Of a DNA stretch of 64,000 nt, positions 17,188 through 26,372 are shown piece by piece. Position 1 is the first letter of the stretch; each line of letters opens with the position of its first letter. Origin of the DNA: Rhodobacteraceae bacterium SB2. GTDB taxonomy: Bacteria; Pseudomonadota; Alphaproteobacteria; Rhodobacterales; Rhodobacteraceae. The stretch spans positions 239,718-303,717 of the forward strand of contig LGRT01000037.1 of the NCBI GenBank assembly GCA_001642945.1. The letters are read 5' to 3'. The notes below the pieces were generated by a model that was not told the origin of the DNA, did not search any database, and worked only from the letters and a program-made list of their open reading frames with translations. A program made the position numbers and the translations under genes.

Positions 17188-18647
17188 GGATGTGGCCGCG
17201 AAACTTGAATTCCCTGCGTATTACAGGAATTGTTTTGATTATGCTCGCCGCCACAATCGGGGCTTGGTCGGTTTGGATTTGGATGCACAGCCATGTCGCC
17301 TGGCAAAACCATTTGCAGCGGGCCTTCAACAGCGGCCTTAGGCTGTCAGACATGCTGCGACAACAGGCAAGCCCACCCTCTGATCTGGTGATCACACAAC
17401 TCAAACCAAATGATATTCTGATCGCAAATAAGGGAAAATTTGGGCTTTTGACCGATCAATCCGCAACGCCTTATGTTACGGTATTTTCGCTGAAAGCCAG
17501 CGGTCCGAAGCTGCGAACCCAAGAAACCTTATCGCTCGCGATTGTGTCCTCAGATCTGCAATATCCAGTAAGAGAAATCGCTAAAACAAAAGACGGATCA
17601 GCGGCAGTTGCGCTTGGCGATGTGACTCGCTTATTGGCCTCATACTGCTCGGACCCGATCCTTTTTGCCCGTTATCAAGACGGGTATTGGTATAAAATCG
17701 ACGGGTCGAACGTTTGGGGTTGTGACGCCGCCCCCACAGACCGGCGCCCGCATGCGGTACTTTTGGTCTTGCTCGGACTTGGTTTTTTGGTTTTGCGCCT
17801 GCAAGATGTGGCGGCCAATTTTAGCGCCTATGCCGTGCGGCTCGGCGCGCAAAGGCGCAGCGATATAAATGAAAGCTCGCCGGTGGAAGGCCCCCTTGAG
17901 CTGCTGGAAATCGCAACGCAAGTGGAAGCCTATCGAGAGCGAGAACGAGATGCGCTGGAAAAGCGCGCGATGGTTCTTTCAGCCGTGAGCCATGATCTGG
18001 GCACACCAGCCACTCGGGCCCGGCTTCGCATCGCGCTTATTGAAGATGAAGAGCTGCGAGAAAAGCTTGAGCGGGATATCGATCAAATGACGCATATGAT
18101 CGACAGCATATTAAATTATACGCGCTCAGAGCTAAGCGCAGAGCGGCCAAGACGGCTGTCTCTACGCGCCTTGATATCGGCCATCGTGGATGATTATCAA
18201 GATCTTGGCCACCCGGTCACGCTGGCAGGGGAACCCCCGGTGAAAATCAAAATGCAGCATAGTGTGTTTGATCGTAACCCGCGCAGCCGCGCTTTTAACA
18301 TGGACGGGCTGCATCAGGTGATCGTGACCGCACGGCCACTGGCGCTGCGCCGTGCTGCCACGAATTTAATCGAAAATGCGCTTAAATATGGCCGCCGCGC
18401 GCATGTGACGCTTGAGGCGAACGCCACCCAGGCACATCTGACCATCGCTGACCAGGGCGGACGCATTGACCCTGAGTTAATCGCAAAGCTAACAACGCCT
18501 TTTTCACGCGGTGAGAACAGCAAAGCCAACCCTGGCTTTGGCTTGGGCCTCACGATTGTAGACACGATTGCAGCGCAGCATGAAGGCGCAGTCACCTTCG
18601 AGCAGGGGGCGCAAGGCTTAGAAGTACGCTTTACAATTCAGCGTTAA
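17184..18647 (+). CDS. Membrane sensor histidine kinase, partner of the adjacent regulator
   Basis: A 487-residue kinase. One membrane helix is near 12-33, a periplasmic sensor runs from about 40 to 188, a second helix is near 189-205, and a HAMP-like region precedes the H-box SAVSHDLGTPATRAR with H270. The ATP-binding part has an N-box NLIENALKYG and a G2 box GFGLGLTIV; its G1 box reads DQGGRI, where most kinases have DxGxG, so one Gly is Arg. Kinase activity is still likely. The periplasmic sensor fold was not recognised. The 3' end overlaps the convergent Gfo gene by 4 bases. Confidence 0.85.
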   Translation: MRMWPRNLNSLRITGIVLIMLAATIGAWSVWIWMHSHVAWQNHLQRAFNSGLRLSDMLRQQASPPSDLVITQLKPNDILIANKGKFGLLTDQSATPYVTVFSLKASGPKLRTQETLSLAIVSSDLQYPVREIAKTKDGSAAVALGDVTRLLASYCSDPILFARYQDGYWYKIDGSNVWGCDAAPTDRRPHAVLLVLLGLGFLVLRLQDVAANFSAYAVRLGAQRRSDINESSPVEGPLELLEIATQVEAYRERERDALEKRAMVLSAVSHDLGTPATRARLRIALIEDEELREKLERDIDQMTHMIDSILNYTRSELSAERPRRLSLRALISAIVDDYQDLGHPVTLAGEPPVKIKMQHSVFDRNPRSRAFNMDGLHQVIVTARPLALRRAATNLIENALKYGRRAHVTLEANATQAHLTIADQGGRIDPELIAKLTTPFSRGENSKANPGFGLGLTIVDTIAAQHEGAVTFEQGAQGLEVRFTIQR

Positions 18648-19762
18648 TCCCCCGCTCGAGACACCCAAACAGCCCCCAGTTCAGAGCTTTTTTGACAGGC
18701 TTGAATAAACCACATTCCCGCCAGACCCGCGTCTAAATTGGGCAAAAGCTCACCCGCGCCTATGCCTGAGATTAAATCGGCCGCCTCGCTATAGAGCGTT
18801 GCAAATCCCTCTAGATAGCCTTCGGGATGACCAGGGGGAATGCGGGTCCAATCGCCAGCAGTTTCTCCAAACCCTGCCCCGCCTCTGGTAAGCAGCTGTT
18901 TGGCCTGCCCAAAGCGCGTAAAGCTCAATTGGTTTGGGTTTTCTTGCTGCCATTCCAAACCGGCTTTCTCGCCATAAATCCGTAATGTAAGCGTATTTTC
19001 GCACCCAACCGCAACTTGACTGGCCCAAAGCATACCTTTCGCACCCTTCTCAAACCGCAGCATAATATGGGCATTGTCATCCACACGACGGCCATCCACA
19101 AAACTGTGCAAATCCGCACAAAGCGCTTGAGGCTGCAAGCCCGATACAAAACTGGCCAAGTTTAAAGCATGTGTTCCGATATCACCAATGGCGCCCGCCC
19201 CAGATTTTTCGGGGTTCACCCGCCAATCTGCTTGTTTGTTATCCGCAACTTCGCTCAACCAATCTTGCGCATATTCCGCCTGAATCACTCGAATTTCGCC
19301 CAATTCGCCGTTTTCGACCAATTTGCGCGCCTGCCGGATCACCGGATAACCGGTGTAATTATGCGTGAGAATAAAATGCGCCTTCGAAGCCCTTACCGCG
19401 GCATCGATGAGCTGAGCCTGTTCAGACGTGGCCGCCAAGGGTTTATCACAAATCACGTGAATACCCGCTTCTAAAAAAGCTATGGCTGGCCCCGCATGCA
19501 TATGATTGGGCGTAACGATGGCAACCGCATCAATCCCATCCGCTCGGGCGGCTTCTTGCACGGCCATCTCAGCATAGCTCTGGTAAGATCGCTTTGGATC
19601 CAATCCCAATTCTTTGGCCGAAGCCTCTGCACGCGCGGGGTGGGATGACAAAGCTCCGGCCACCAATTCCCAACGCCCATCAAGCCGCGAAGCCATTCGG
19701 TGGACGCCGCCAATAAACGCGCCTTGGCCACCTCCGACCATGCCTAATTTTAAAGTTTTCAC
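18644..19762 (-). CDS. Gfo/Idh/MocA-family oxidoreductase
   Basis: A 372-residue protein with N-terminal Rossmann motif LGMVGGGQGAFIGGVHRM (about 6-23) and the catalytic-site motif CDKPLAAT, equivalent to the EKP Lys of the family. The C-terminal domain includes GAGAIGDIGTHALNLASFV with the conserved D/H pair. It oxidises or reduces a sugar or cyclitol hydroxyl with a tightly held NAD(P). Its start overlaps the stop of the TIM-barrel gene (19759-19762), which in turn follows lacI, so these form one operon and probably act on one substrate family. Confidence 0.85.
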   Translation of the reverse strand: MKTLKLGMVGGGQGAFIGGVHRMASRLDGRWELVAGALSSHPARAEASAKELGLDPKRSYQSYAEMAVQEAARADGIDAVAIVTPNHMHAGPAIAFLEAGIHVICDKPLAATSEQAQLIDAAVRASKAHFILTHNYTGYPVIRQARKLVENGELGEIRVIQAEYAQDWLSEVADNKQADWRVNPEKSGAGAIGDIGTHALNLASFVSGLQPQALCADLHSFVDGRRVDDNAHIMLRFEKGAKGMLWASQVAVGCENTLTLRIYGEKAGLEWQQENPNQLSFTRFGQAKQLLTRGGAGFGETAGDWTRIPPGHPEGYLEGFATLYSEAADLISGIGAGELLPNLDAGLAGMWFIQACQKSSELGAVWVSRAGD

Positions 19763-20814
19763 AGCCCCAACATCCTTTTGATTTGCGCCTCGTCACGCTC
19801 TGCACCAGCGAAATCATCGAACGCTTTTAACGGCGTTTCAATCAAATGTTTTGCAATAAACGGCGCGCTTTCAGCCGCCCCTTGTTCGGCGGATTTCAAA
19901 CAACATTCCCATTCCAATACCGCCCAGCTGTTATAGCCATATTGTGTCAGCTTGGAAAAAATCGCCGCGAAATCAACTTGACCATCACCCAAACTGCGAA
20001 ACCGTCCTGCCCGGTTGACCCAAGGTTGATAGCCTGAATATACGCCTTGGCGCCCATCTGGGTTAAATTCGGCATCTTTAACATGAAACGCATTGATCCG
20101 ATCATGATATAGGTCAATGAAAGCCAGATAATCCATTTGTTGAAGCAAAAAATGACTGGGGTCGTAATTGATTAGGGCACAATCATGCCCGCCTGTTGCA
20201 TCCACAAACATCTCATAGGTCGCGCCATCAAACACATCTTCTCCAGGATGAATTTCGTAACCGATTGACACGCCATGCTCTTTGTAATGGTTCAAAATCG
20301 GCGTCCAGCGCCGGCCCAGCTCTGCAAAGGCTTCTTCAATCAGGCCTTCTGGACGTTGCGGCCAAGGGTACAGATAGGGAAAGGCAAGCGCTCCTGTGAA
20401 GGAAACGGAGGTCGTCAGGTTCAACCGCTTTGAGGCGATGGCAGCTTTTTTCATTTGATCAACGGCCCAAGCCTGACGCTTTGCGGGATTTTTTTGGCAC
20501 GCTGCCGGAGCGAAAGCGTCAAAGGCGATATCATAGGCCGGGTTGACCGCCACCAATTGGCCCTGAAGATGCGTTGATAACTCGGTGATTTCCACACCGG
20601 CATCGGCGCAAATACCTTGGACTTCATCGCAATAAGTCGCGCTTTCAGCCGCGCGATCCAAATCAAAAAGGCGCGTATCGAAGGTTGGAATCTGCACGCC
20701 TTTATAGCCAAGACTGGCCGCCCATTTCGTAATGCCCTCTAAAGAGTTAAACGGAGCTTCATCTCCGGCGAATTGCGCCAGAAAAATTCCTGGTCCTTTG
20801 ATCTGCGATTTCAT
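19759..20814 (-). CDS. Sugar phosphate isomerase/epimerase-family TIM-barrel protein
   Basis: A 351-residue AP-endonuclease-2-type TIM barrel. The strands with metal-site residues read GVSIGYEIHPGED, ALINYDPSHFLLQQMD, INAFHVKDAEF and AVLEWECC, the usual Glu/Asp/His/Glu arrangement. Members are isomerases, epimerases or, when paired with Gfo/Idh/MocA proteins, lyases acting on 3-keto sugars. It lies between lacI and the oxidoreductase gene with a 4-base overlap to the latter. Its exact reaction is unknown. Confidence 0.8.
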   Translation of the reverse strand: MKSQIKGPGIFLAQFAGDEAPFNSLEGITKWAASLGYKGVQIPTFDTRLFDLDRAAESATYCDEVQGICADAGVEITELSTHLQGQLVAVNPAYDIAFDAFAPAACQKNPAKRQAWAVDQMKKAAIASKRLNLTTSVSFTGALAFPYLYPWPQRPEGLIEEAFAELGRRWTPILNHYKEHGVSIGYEIHPGEDVFDGATYEMFVDATGGHDCALINYDPSHFLLQQMDYLAFIDLYHDRINAFHVKDAEFNPDGRQGVYSGYQPWVNRAGRFRSLGDGQVDFAAIFSKLTQYGYNSWAVLEWECCLKSAEQGAAESAPFIAKHLIETPLKAFDDFAGAERDEAQIKRMLGL

Positions 20815-20870
20815 CTGTTTTTCCTATTCTCACCTTGGTAAAATTTTAAAATCGGGCTCAGAACCAGTCC

Positions 20871-21926
20871 TTATATATCTTCTGGGCCAACCAGCTTTTG
20901 CAATGGCGGTCCGCTTGGCTGGGCAATGGCGTTTTGAACCGCGCGCGCCAAAAATGTTCCTGCCGGAGACGCATTTTCAAACGTCGTCAAGATATCTGGT
21001 CGAAAATTGGCCAAAAACGGCTGTAATTCTTTTGTCCAGACATCGATCGTATCGCCCACCACACCCTTAATCTTTTCGACAGCTTGCGCGGCGGTGAGAC
21101 CTGCATCGATAGACGCTGCAATCACCGCATCAATATGAGGCGCGCGCTTGAGCTCTTGGGCAATCGCAGCAGCAAAAGCCGCAGGGCTTTCGGCGCCCTG
21201 TATTTTTTCGATAGGCCGTTCAATAAAGCGCACCGTCATCGACAGGTCTTTACCAGCTTCAGTTAACGCCCGAAGCATCTCTTGCGCGTAGGTTTGCGTC
21301 AACGGCGGCGCAAGCAAAAGCACTGAAGATCTCCCTCGATCCTTAAGCTTGCGCATCGCATCCCAAACGTAAGCATGGTTATCAAAGTCGAAATAAGCAT
21401 GCTGCTTGCGCCACTTACTGCGCCCATGCGTCGCAAACGGAAATTGACGCTCTAACAAATAAGCAACCCGCGGATCTTCGGGTTCAATCTGATTCATAAT
21501 GATGCCATCTGCCAACCCATTCTCGACGATACGTTGCACAGGCAACAACGAATCCCCAGCTGCAAAAAACGGTGTGACGTTCAAATGATATGGGGTGCCC
21601 AGAAACTCTGCGCTGATAGATCGGATGATAATCGAATAAAAGATATTCGTTTCTTCATCTGTCATTGGCAATAAAAGTGAGATGACATTGGTTTTGCCGG
21701 TTCTCAGCCTGACGCCGGCACGATTGGGAACATACCCAACGGCCTCCGCAATATGTTTGACAAGATTTTTTGTATTATCGCCAATATCTGGCGCATCAGA
21801 TAAAGCCCGCGACACGGTGGCCACGGCAAACCCGCTGAGGCGGGCTAAAGTTCTTAAAGTCGGTTTTTCCCCAGGCAATAGGCGCGCCGCAAAGTCTTGA
21901 TCAACCGTTTCACGTTTACGCGCCAT
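20871..21926 (-). CDS. LacI-family transcriptional regulator
   Basis: A 351-residue regulator with a slightly late HTH (about 22-75: PTLRTLARLSGFAVATVSRALSD), preceded by about 20 extra residues, then the periplasmic-binding-protein-like sensor domain (GYVPNRAGVRLRTGKTNVIS onward). It is divergent from the second sugar ABC operon and leads the minus-strand TIM/Gfo pair, so it likely controls both. A palindrome with a central CG at 22132-22141 is the probable operator. The effector is probably an oligosaccharide breakdown product. Confidence 0.88.
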   Translation of the reverse strand: MARKRETVDQDFAARLLPGEKPTLRTLARLSGFAVATVSRALSDAPDIGDNTKNLVKHIAEAVGYVPNRAGVRLRTGKTNVISLLLPMTDEETNIFYSIIIRSISAEFLGTPYHLNVTPFFAAGDSLLPVQRIVENGLADGIIMNQIEPEDPRVAYLLERQFPFATHGRSKWRKQHAYFDFDNHAYVWDAMRKLKDRGRSSVLLLAPPLTQTYAQEMLRALTEAGKDLSMTVRFIERPIEKIQGAESPAAFAAAIAQELKRAPHIDAVIAASIDAGLTAAQAVEKIKGVVGDTIDVWTKELQPFLANFRPDILTTFENASPAGTFLARAVQNAIAQPSGPPLQKLVGPEDI

Positions 21927-22096
21927 CTTTTGTCACTTTATCCTTCCTGGAGGGCCATACCCCAGATTTCATTCTGCATAAGCAAGGATAGCTTCAATAT
22001 TAAAATATATTTTTTCAAGCCTTTTCCGGTGATCGGATTTAAAATCTGGGCTATCACTCGCGCAAGATGGGGATAGTTTAGAATATTATAAATTTG

Positions 22097-22124
22097 TTGC
22101 AAGCAAAAACTAAAACGTTATAGA
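22097..22124 (+). promoter_or_regulatory. Sigma-70-type promoter of the oligosaccharide ABC operon
   Basis: TTGCAA (22097-22102) and TATAGA (22119-22124) are separated by 16 bases, about 35 bases ahead of the binding-protein start codon. The probable operator follows immediately. Confidence 0.5.
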
Positions 22125-22131
22125 TTGTAGG

Positions 22132-22141
22132 GAATCGATTC
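22132..22141. promoter_or_regulatory. Probable LacI-family operator
   Basis: GAATCGATTC is a perfect 10-bp palindrome with a central CG, the typical shape of LacI/GalR operators. It starts 7 bases after the -10 hexamer, so it covers the expected transcription start. A bound repressor would block initiation. Confidence 0.55.
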
Positions 22142-22159
22142 AGACATGGGAGGTCAATC

Positions 22160-23386
22160 GTGAAACTACTATCAAAATTTATAACAGCGACGGCATTTGT
22201 TGCAGCCGGAAATGCAGCAGCAACTGAACTGGACGTCATGCATTGGTGGACATCCGGCGGCGAAGCCGCTGCGGTTGCGGAATTTGCAAAAGCCTTTGAC
22301 GCGACGGGCAATACCTGGGTTGATGCCGCAATTGTGGGCGGCGAAGCCGCGCGCGCGGCCATGGTAAGCCGGATCATTGGCGGAGAGCCGATGGGAGCAT
22401 TCCAATTCAACCATGGCCGTCAGGCAGAAGAACTTATCGAGTCTGGCCTTTTGCGTGATATCACTGATATCGCCGAAGCCGAAGGCTGGAAAGACATGGT
22501 TAACCCCTCTTCGCTGCTTGACGCCTGCACCGTCGATGGCCGTATTTACTGCGCGCCTGTAAATATCCACTCATGGCAGTGGCTGTGGGTCAGCCACAAA
22601 GCCTTTGAAGACTCTGGCGTTTCGGTTCCAACAAATTGGACCGAATTTGTAGCTGGTGCGGCTGCTCTGGAAGCTGCTGGTAAAGTACCATTGGCGATGG
22701 GCCAGCAAGGCTGGCAACAGTCTGGCGCGTTCAACGTGATGATGGCCTCGCTTCTGCCAAACGATATTTTTATGGCCGTTTATGGCGATAAAGACGCCTC
22801 TGTTGCAGCAGGCCCCGAAGTAACTTCACTGTTCGAAGCGGCTGAAAATGCGCGCTCCATGGCGGCAAAATCGACCGTTCAAAACTGGAATGACGCAACC
22901 AACTTGGTCATCACAGGTCAAGCCGGTGGTCAAATCATGGGCGATTGGGCGCAGGGTGAATTTGCGGTTGCGAACGCAGTGGCGGGCGAAGATTATAGTT
23001 GCTTGCCCGGTTTGGGGATGAACCCAAGATTGGGAACAGGCGGCGATGCGTTCTATTTCCCAGTTCTGAAGGATGATGCTAAGGTTGCAGCGCAAGGTGA
23101 ATTGGCAGCATTGTTGCTTAAGCCAACAACTCAAGTTGCCTTCAACCTGAAAAAAGGATCGCTTCCAGTACGCGGCGATGTTGATCTGTCAGCGGCAAAT
23201 GATTGCATGCAAAAAGGTTTAGCCTTGCTTGACCAAGGCGCGTTGTTGCCAGATACCAATATGCTTCTAACGCCTGACACGGCAAACCAAATGAACACAT
23301 TGTTCACCGAGTTCTTTGCCGACACATCCATCTCAGCGGCGGATGCACAAGCTGACTTTGTGAAAATGATCGCAAACGCGGACTAA
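22160..23386 (+). CDS. Oligosaccharide ABC transporter substrate-binding protein
   Basis: The start is GTG at 22160 with GGGAGG 6 bases before it. The product has 408 residues and a signal peptide of about 21 residues (MKLLSKFITATAFVAAGNAA). The mature start LDVMHWWTSGGEAAAVAEFA closely matches the binding protein at 14982-16229, so the two are paralogues. It binds a sugar in the periplasm; GH43, oxidoreductase and TIM-barrel genes in the same operon point to a pentose-containing or other oligosaccharide. A strong terminator follows the stop. Confidence 0.87.
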   Translation: MKLLSKFITATAFVAAGNAAATELDVMHWWTSGGEAAAVAEFAKAFDATGNTWVDAAIVGGEAARAAMVSRIIGGEPMGAFQFNHGRQAEELIESGLLRDITDIAEAEGWKDMVNPSSLLDACTVDGRIYCAPVNIHSWQWLWVSHKAFEDSGVSVPTNWTEFVAGAAALEAAGKVPLAMGQQGWQQSGAFNVMMASLLPNDIFMAVYGDKDASVAAGPEVTSLFEAAENARSMAAKSTVQNWNDATNLVITGQAGGQIMGDWAQGEFAVANAVAGEDYSCLPGLGMNPRLGTGGDAFYFPVLKDDAKVAAQGELAALLLKPTTQVAFNLKKGSLPVRGDVDLSAANDCMQKGLALLDQGALLPDTNMLLTPDTANQMNTLFTEFFADTSISAADAQADFVKMIANAD

Positions 23387-23400
23387 GCCCAAAACAAAAT

Positions 23401-23434
23401 GTCAGCCCGCCCGCGCGGGCTGACACCCTTTTTT
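23401..23434 (+). terminator. Intrinsic terminator/attenuator after the binding-protein gene
   Basis: A 10-bp perfect stem (GTCAGCCCGC / GCGGGCTGAC) with a four-base loop is followed by four bases and six T. It sits between the binding protein and the permeases, as in the paralogous operon at 14937-14972. Confidence 0.88.
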
Positions 23435-23464
23435 ATATCAAAGCATTGGATATTGAGGCCGCAG

Positions 23465-24358
23465 ATGTCACACAAGCGCCCTAATCAGCTTTTCAGAAAC
23501 AAATCAGCTAAGATCGCCGCAATCCCGATGATTGTGACGGCCCTGTTTGTTTTCGTGGGCGGTACGGCTTGGACTATTGTCTATAGTTTTACCAAATCTG
23601 GACTGCTGCCACGCTTAAAATGGGTTGGCTTTCAACAGTATGAAAGGCTTTGGGATACGAAGAAATGGCTGGTTTCAATCGAAAACCTATTCATCTATGG
23701 CCTGTGTATGTTGATTTTGATGTTCGTGATTGGCTTTATACTCGCGGCTTTAATTGATCAAAAAGTGCGGTTCGAAAGCGTTTTTCGCGCCGTAATCTTA
23801 TACCCTTATGCTTTAAGCTTCGTTGTGACAGGTTTGATCTGGCAGTGGATTTTGAACCCAAGTTTTGGCGTGCAAGGCATTGTAAGGGATCTCGGCTGGG
23901 CGAGCTTTACCTTCGATCCGCTCTACAACCCCGACATCGCGATTTTCGGCGTGCTCATTGCCGGCTTATGGCAGGGCAGCGGCTTGGTGATGGTGCTGAT
24001 GCTCGCGGGCTTGCGCGGTATTGATGAAGATGTTTGGAAGGCCACGCGCGTTGATGGTATTCCGACATGGAAAACCTATGTGGTCGTTATTATTCCAATG
24101 ATGCGACCCGTGTTTATCACAACTTTGGTGATCGTAACCACGGGCATTGTCAAAGTGTTCGATCTGATCGTCGCGCAGACCGGCGGCGGCCCCGGCATCG
24201 CCACCGAAGTGCCTGCAAAATATGTATATGATCTTATGTTTCAAGCGCAAAACCTGGGGCAAGGCTTCGCAGCCTCAACCATGATGCTGCTCACCGTTAT
24301 GTTGGTTGTTATACCTTGGGCAATGCTTGAATTTGGAGGTTCTAAAAAACATGGCTGA
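23465..24358 (+). CDS. Sugar ABC transporter permease (MalF type)
   Basis: From ATG 23465, preceded by GAGG, the protein has 297 residues; the open frame further upstream runs through the terminator and is not likely translated. It has six predicted helices and the EAA motif EDVWKATRVDGIPTWKTYVVV. It is similar throughout to the permease at 14053-14928. The 3' end overlaps the next permease by 8 bases. Confidence 0.87.
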   Translation: MSHKRPNQLFRNKSAKIAAIPMIVTALFVFVGGTAWTIVYSFTKSGLLPRLKWVGFQQYERLWDTKKWLVSIENLFIYGLCMLILMFVIGFILAALIDQKVRFESVFRAVILYPYALSFVVTGLIWQWILNPSFGVQGIVRDLGWASFTFDPLYNPDIAIFGVLIAGLWQGSGLVMVLMLAGLRGIDEDVWKATRVDGIPTWKTYVVVIIPMMRPVFITTLVIVTTGIVKVFDLIVAQTGGGPGIATEVPAKYVYDLMFQAQNLGQGFAASTMMLLTVMLVVIPWAMLEFGGSKKHG

Positions 24359-25250
24359 GCAAGAGATCATGATTGGCTCTCGAGGCCCTAAACCTCGCAA
24401 AACCTTTTCGCGCAGAAATATCTTTCTCTATGGCACGCTGGCGTTTATCGCGGTGTATTACGCCATCCCGCTTTATGTGATGACGGTCACCTCTTTAAAA
24501 GGCATGCCTGAAATTCGGCTGGGAAATATTTTTTCTCCGCCCCTTGAGGTAACCTTTGCGCCTTGGGTGAAAGCCTGGTCGCAGGCCTGTACAGGATTAA
24601 CATGTGAAGGCTTAAGCCGCGGGTTTTGGAACTCGGTTCAAATCACGGTCCCCTCAGTCATTGCCTCGATAATCGTCGCCTCTATCAATGGATATGCTTT
24701 GGCAAACTGGCGTTTTAAAGGCGCCAATGTGTTTTTTACGATTTTGATATTTGGAGCGTTCATCCCCTATCAGGTGATGCTTTACCCATTGGTGATCATG
24801 CTGCGGGAAATTGGCATATATGGATCACTGGGTGGGCTGGTTATCGTTCATACGATTTTTGGTATGCCCATTTTGACGCTGTTATTTCGTAACTATTTCA
24901 CCTCGTTACCCGAAGAGTTGTTCAAAGCGGCGCGCGTGGATGGTGCCGGGTTTTGGGGTATTTATTTCCGCATTATGGTGCCAATGTCTTTGCCAATTTT
25001 TACGGTTGCCGTGATTCTTCAGGTGACCGGCATCTGGAATGACTTTCTGTTTGGTATTGTGTATACTGGGCCGGAAAATTACCCCATGACCGTACAATTG
25101 AATAACATTGTGAATTCAACGCAGGGCGTGCAGGAATATAACGTGAATATGGCCGCCACAATCATCACGGGGCTGGTTCCCCTGACCATCTATTTCATCT
25201 CAGGAAAACTGTTCGTGCGCGGCATCGCAGCCGGCGCAGTTAAAGGATAA
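24351..25250 (+). CDS. Sugar ABC transporter permease (MalG type)
   Basis: From ATG 24351, inside the end of the previous gene and after a GGAGG, the protein has 299 residues. A short basic N-terminus leads into six predicted membrane helices. The EAA motif reads EELFKAARVDGAGFWGIYFRI and the end is FVRGIAAGAVKG. The CTGLTCEGLSRGFWNS segment matches the equivalent loop of the paralogue at 13167-14060. Confidence 0.87.
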   Translation: MAEQEIMIGSRGPKPRKTFSRRNIFLYGTLAFIAVYYAIPLYVMTVTSLKGMPEIRLGNIFSPPLEVTFAPWVKAWSQACTGLTCEGLSRGFWNSVQITVPSVIASIIVASINGYALANWRFKGANVFFTILIFGAFIPYQVMLYPLVIMLREIGIYGSLGGLVIVHTIFGMPILTLLFRNYFTSLPEELFKAARVDGAGFWGIYFRIMVPMSLPIFTVAVILQVTGIWNDFLFGIVYTGPENYPMTVQLNNIVNSTQGVQEYNVNMAATIITGLVPLTIYFISGKLFVRGIAAGAVKG

Positions 25251-25258
25251 GCTGCATT

Positions 25259-26335
25259 ATGCATTCGGTAGAAATAAAAAAATTAGACCTTAATTTTGGA
25301 TCTGTAAGTGTTCTGCACAATTTGGACCTTAATGTTCATAAGGGCGAATTTCTGGTGCTTTTGGGATCGTCAGGATGCGGCAAGTCAACCCTGCTGAACT
25401 GTATTGCCGGATTGCTCGACATAACCGATGGACAAATCCTGATCAATGGCACCAACGTCACGTGGGCCGAGCCGTCAGAGCGTGGCATCGGGATGGTTTT
25501 TCAATCCTACGCGCTTTATCCGCAAATGAGCGTTGAGGGGAATTTATCCTTTGGCCTGAAAAACACGAAAATGCCCAAAGAGGAGATCAAAGCGCGCGTG
25601 GCGCGGGCCGCTGAGATTTTGCAGATCGAGCCTTTGCTCTCCCGCAAACCCGCCGCTCTTTCTGGAGGGCAGCGCCAACGTGTAGCTATCGGGCGTGCTC
25701 TGGTGCGCGATGTCGATGTCTTTTTATTCGATGAACCCCTGTCAAATCTGGATGCTAAGCTGCGCGCTGATTTGCGCGTTGAAATCAAACGTCTGCACCA
25801 GCAATTGGGCAATACGATGATTTATGTCACGCATGATCAGATCGAGGCCATGACGTTGGCCGACCGTATCGCGGTGATGCGCAATGGCAAAATCATGCAA
25901 CTTGCCTCACCAAATGAGATCTACAACCGCCCGCGCAATAAATATGTGGCCAATTTCATTGGTTCGCCATCAATGAACTTTCTGGAGGGTCAGATCCAAG
26001 ATAACCATTTTATCTTTGAAGACGTCAAATTACCGCTCGACCGCTATGAATTCTCTGGACAGCCAGCCAATAATTGCGCCGCAACCATCGGAATCCGTCC
26101 AGAACATGTGATCGTGGGGGATTTAAGCGCCAAAGCCCCCTATCACACGCAAGTCACCGTTGATTTGGTTGAACCGATGGGCTCGGACACGATCGTTGAT
26201 TGCACCGTAAGCGGGGCCTATTTCAGATTTCGGATGGATGGCCAAGCCCGCGTGAAACCAAGAGATCTTGTCAGCATCGGGTTTGACCCGAAACAAGCCT
26301 CTCTGTTTGATCCTGCTTCCGAATTACGCCTTTAA
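25259..26335 (+). CDS. Sugar ABC transporter ATPase (MalK/UgpC type)
   Basis: A 358-residue ATPase with Walker A GSSGCGKST (36-44), signature LSGGQRQR, Walker B VFLFDEPLSNLDAKL and a C-terminal TOBE regulatory domain (IGIRPEHVIVGD). It follows the second permease by 8 bases and completes the importer. It is a paralogue of the ATPase at 12061-13161, although the first residue of the P-loop GPSG is GSSG here, a common variant. Confidence 0.88.
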   Translation: MHSVEIKKLDLNFGSVSVLHNLDLNVHKGEFLVLLGSSGCGKSTLLNCIAGLLDITDGQILINGTNVTWAEPSERGIGMVFQSYALYPQMSVEGNLSFGLKNTKMPKEEIKARVARAAEILQIEPLLSRKPAALSGGQRQRVAIGRALVRDVDVFLFDEPLSNLDAKLRADLRVEIKRLHQQLGNTMIYVTHDQIEAMTLADRIAVMRNGKIMQLASPNEIYNRPRNKYVANFIGSPSMNFLEGQIQDNHFIFEDVKLPLDRYEFSGQPANNCAATIGIRPEHVIVGDLSAKAPYHTQVTVDLVEPMGSDTIVDCTVSGAYFRFRMDGQARVKPRDLVSIGFDPKQASLFDPASELRL

Positions 26336-26372
26336 CCCCCCCCTTAGCCCCTACATTAAAAGAAGATTACTC

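Noticed and set aside
17991..18050. Degenerate H-box and G1 box as proof of a dead kinase
   Set aside because: His270, N-box and G2 box are intact, and variants such as HDLGTPAT are plausible in this kinase group; not enough to call it inactive.
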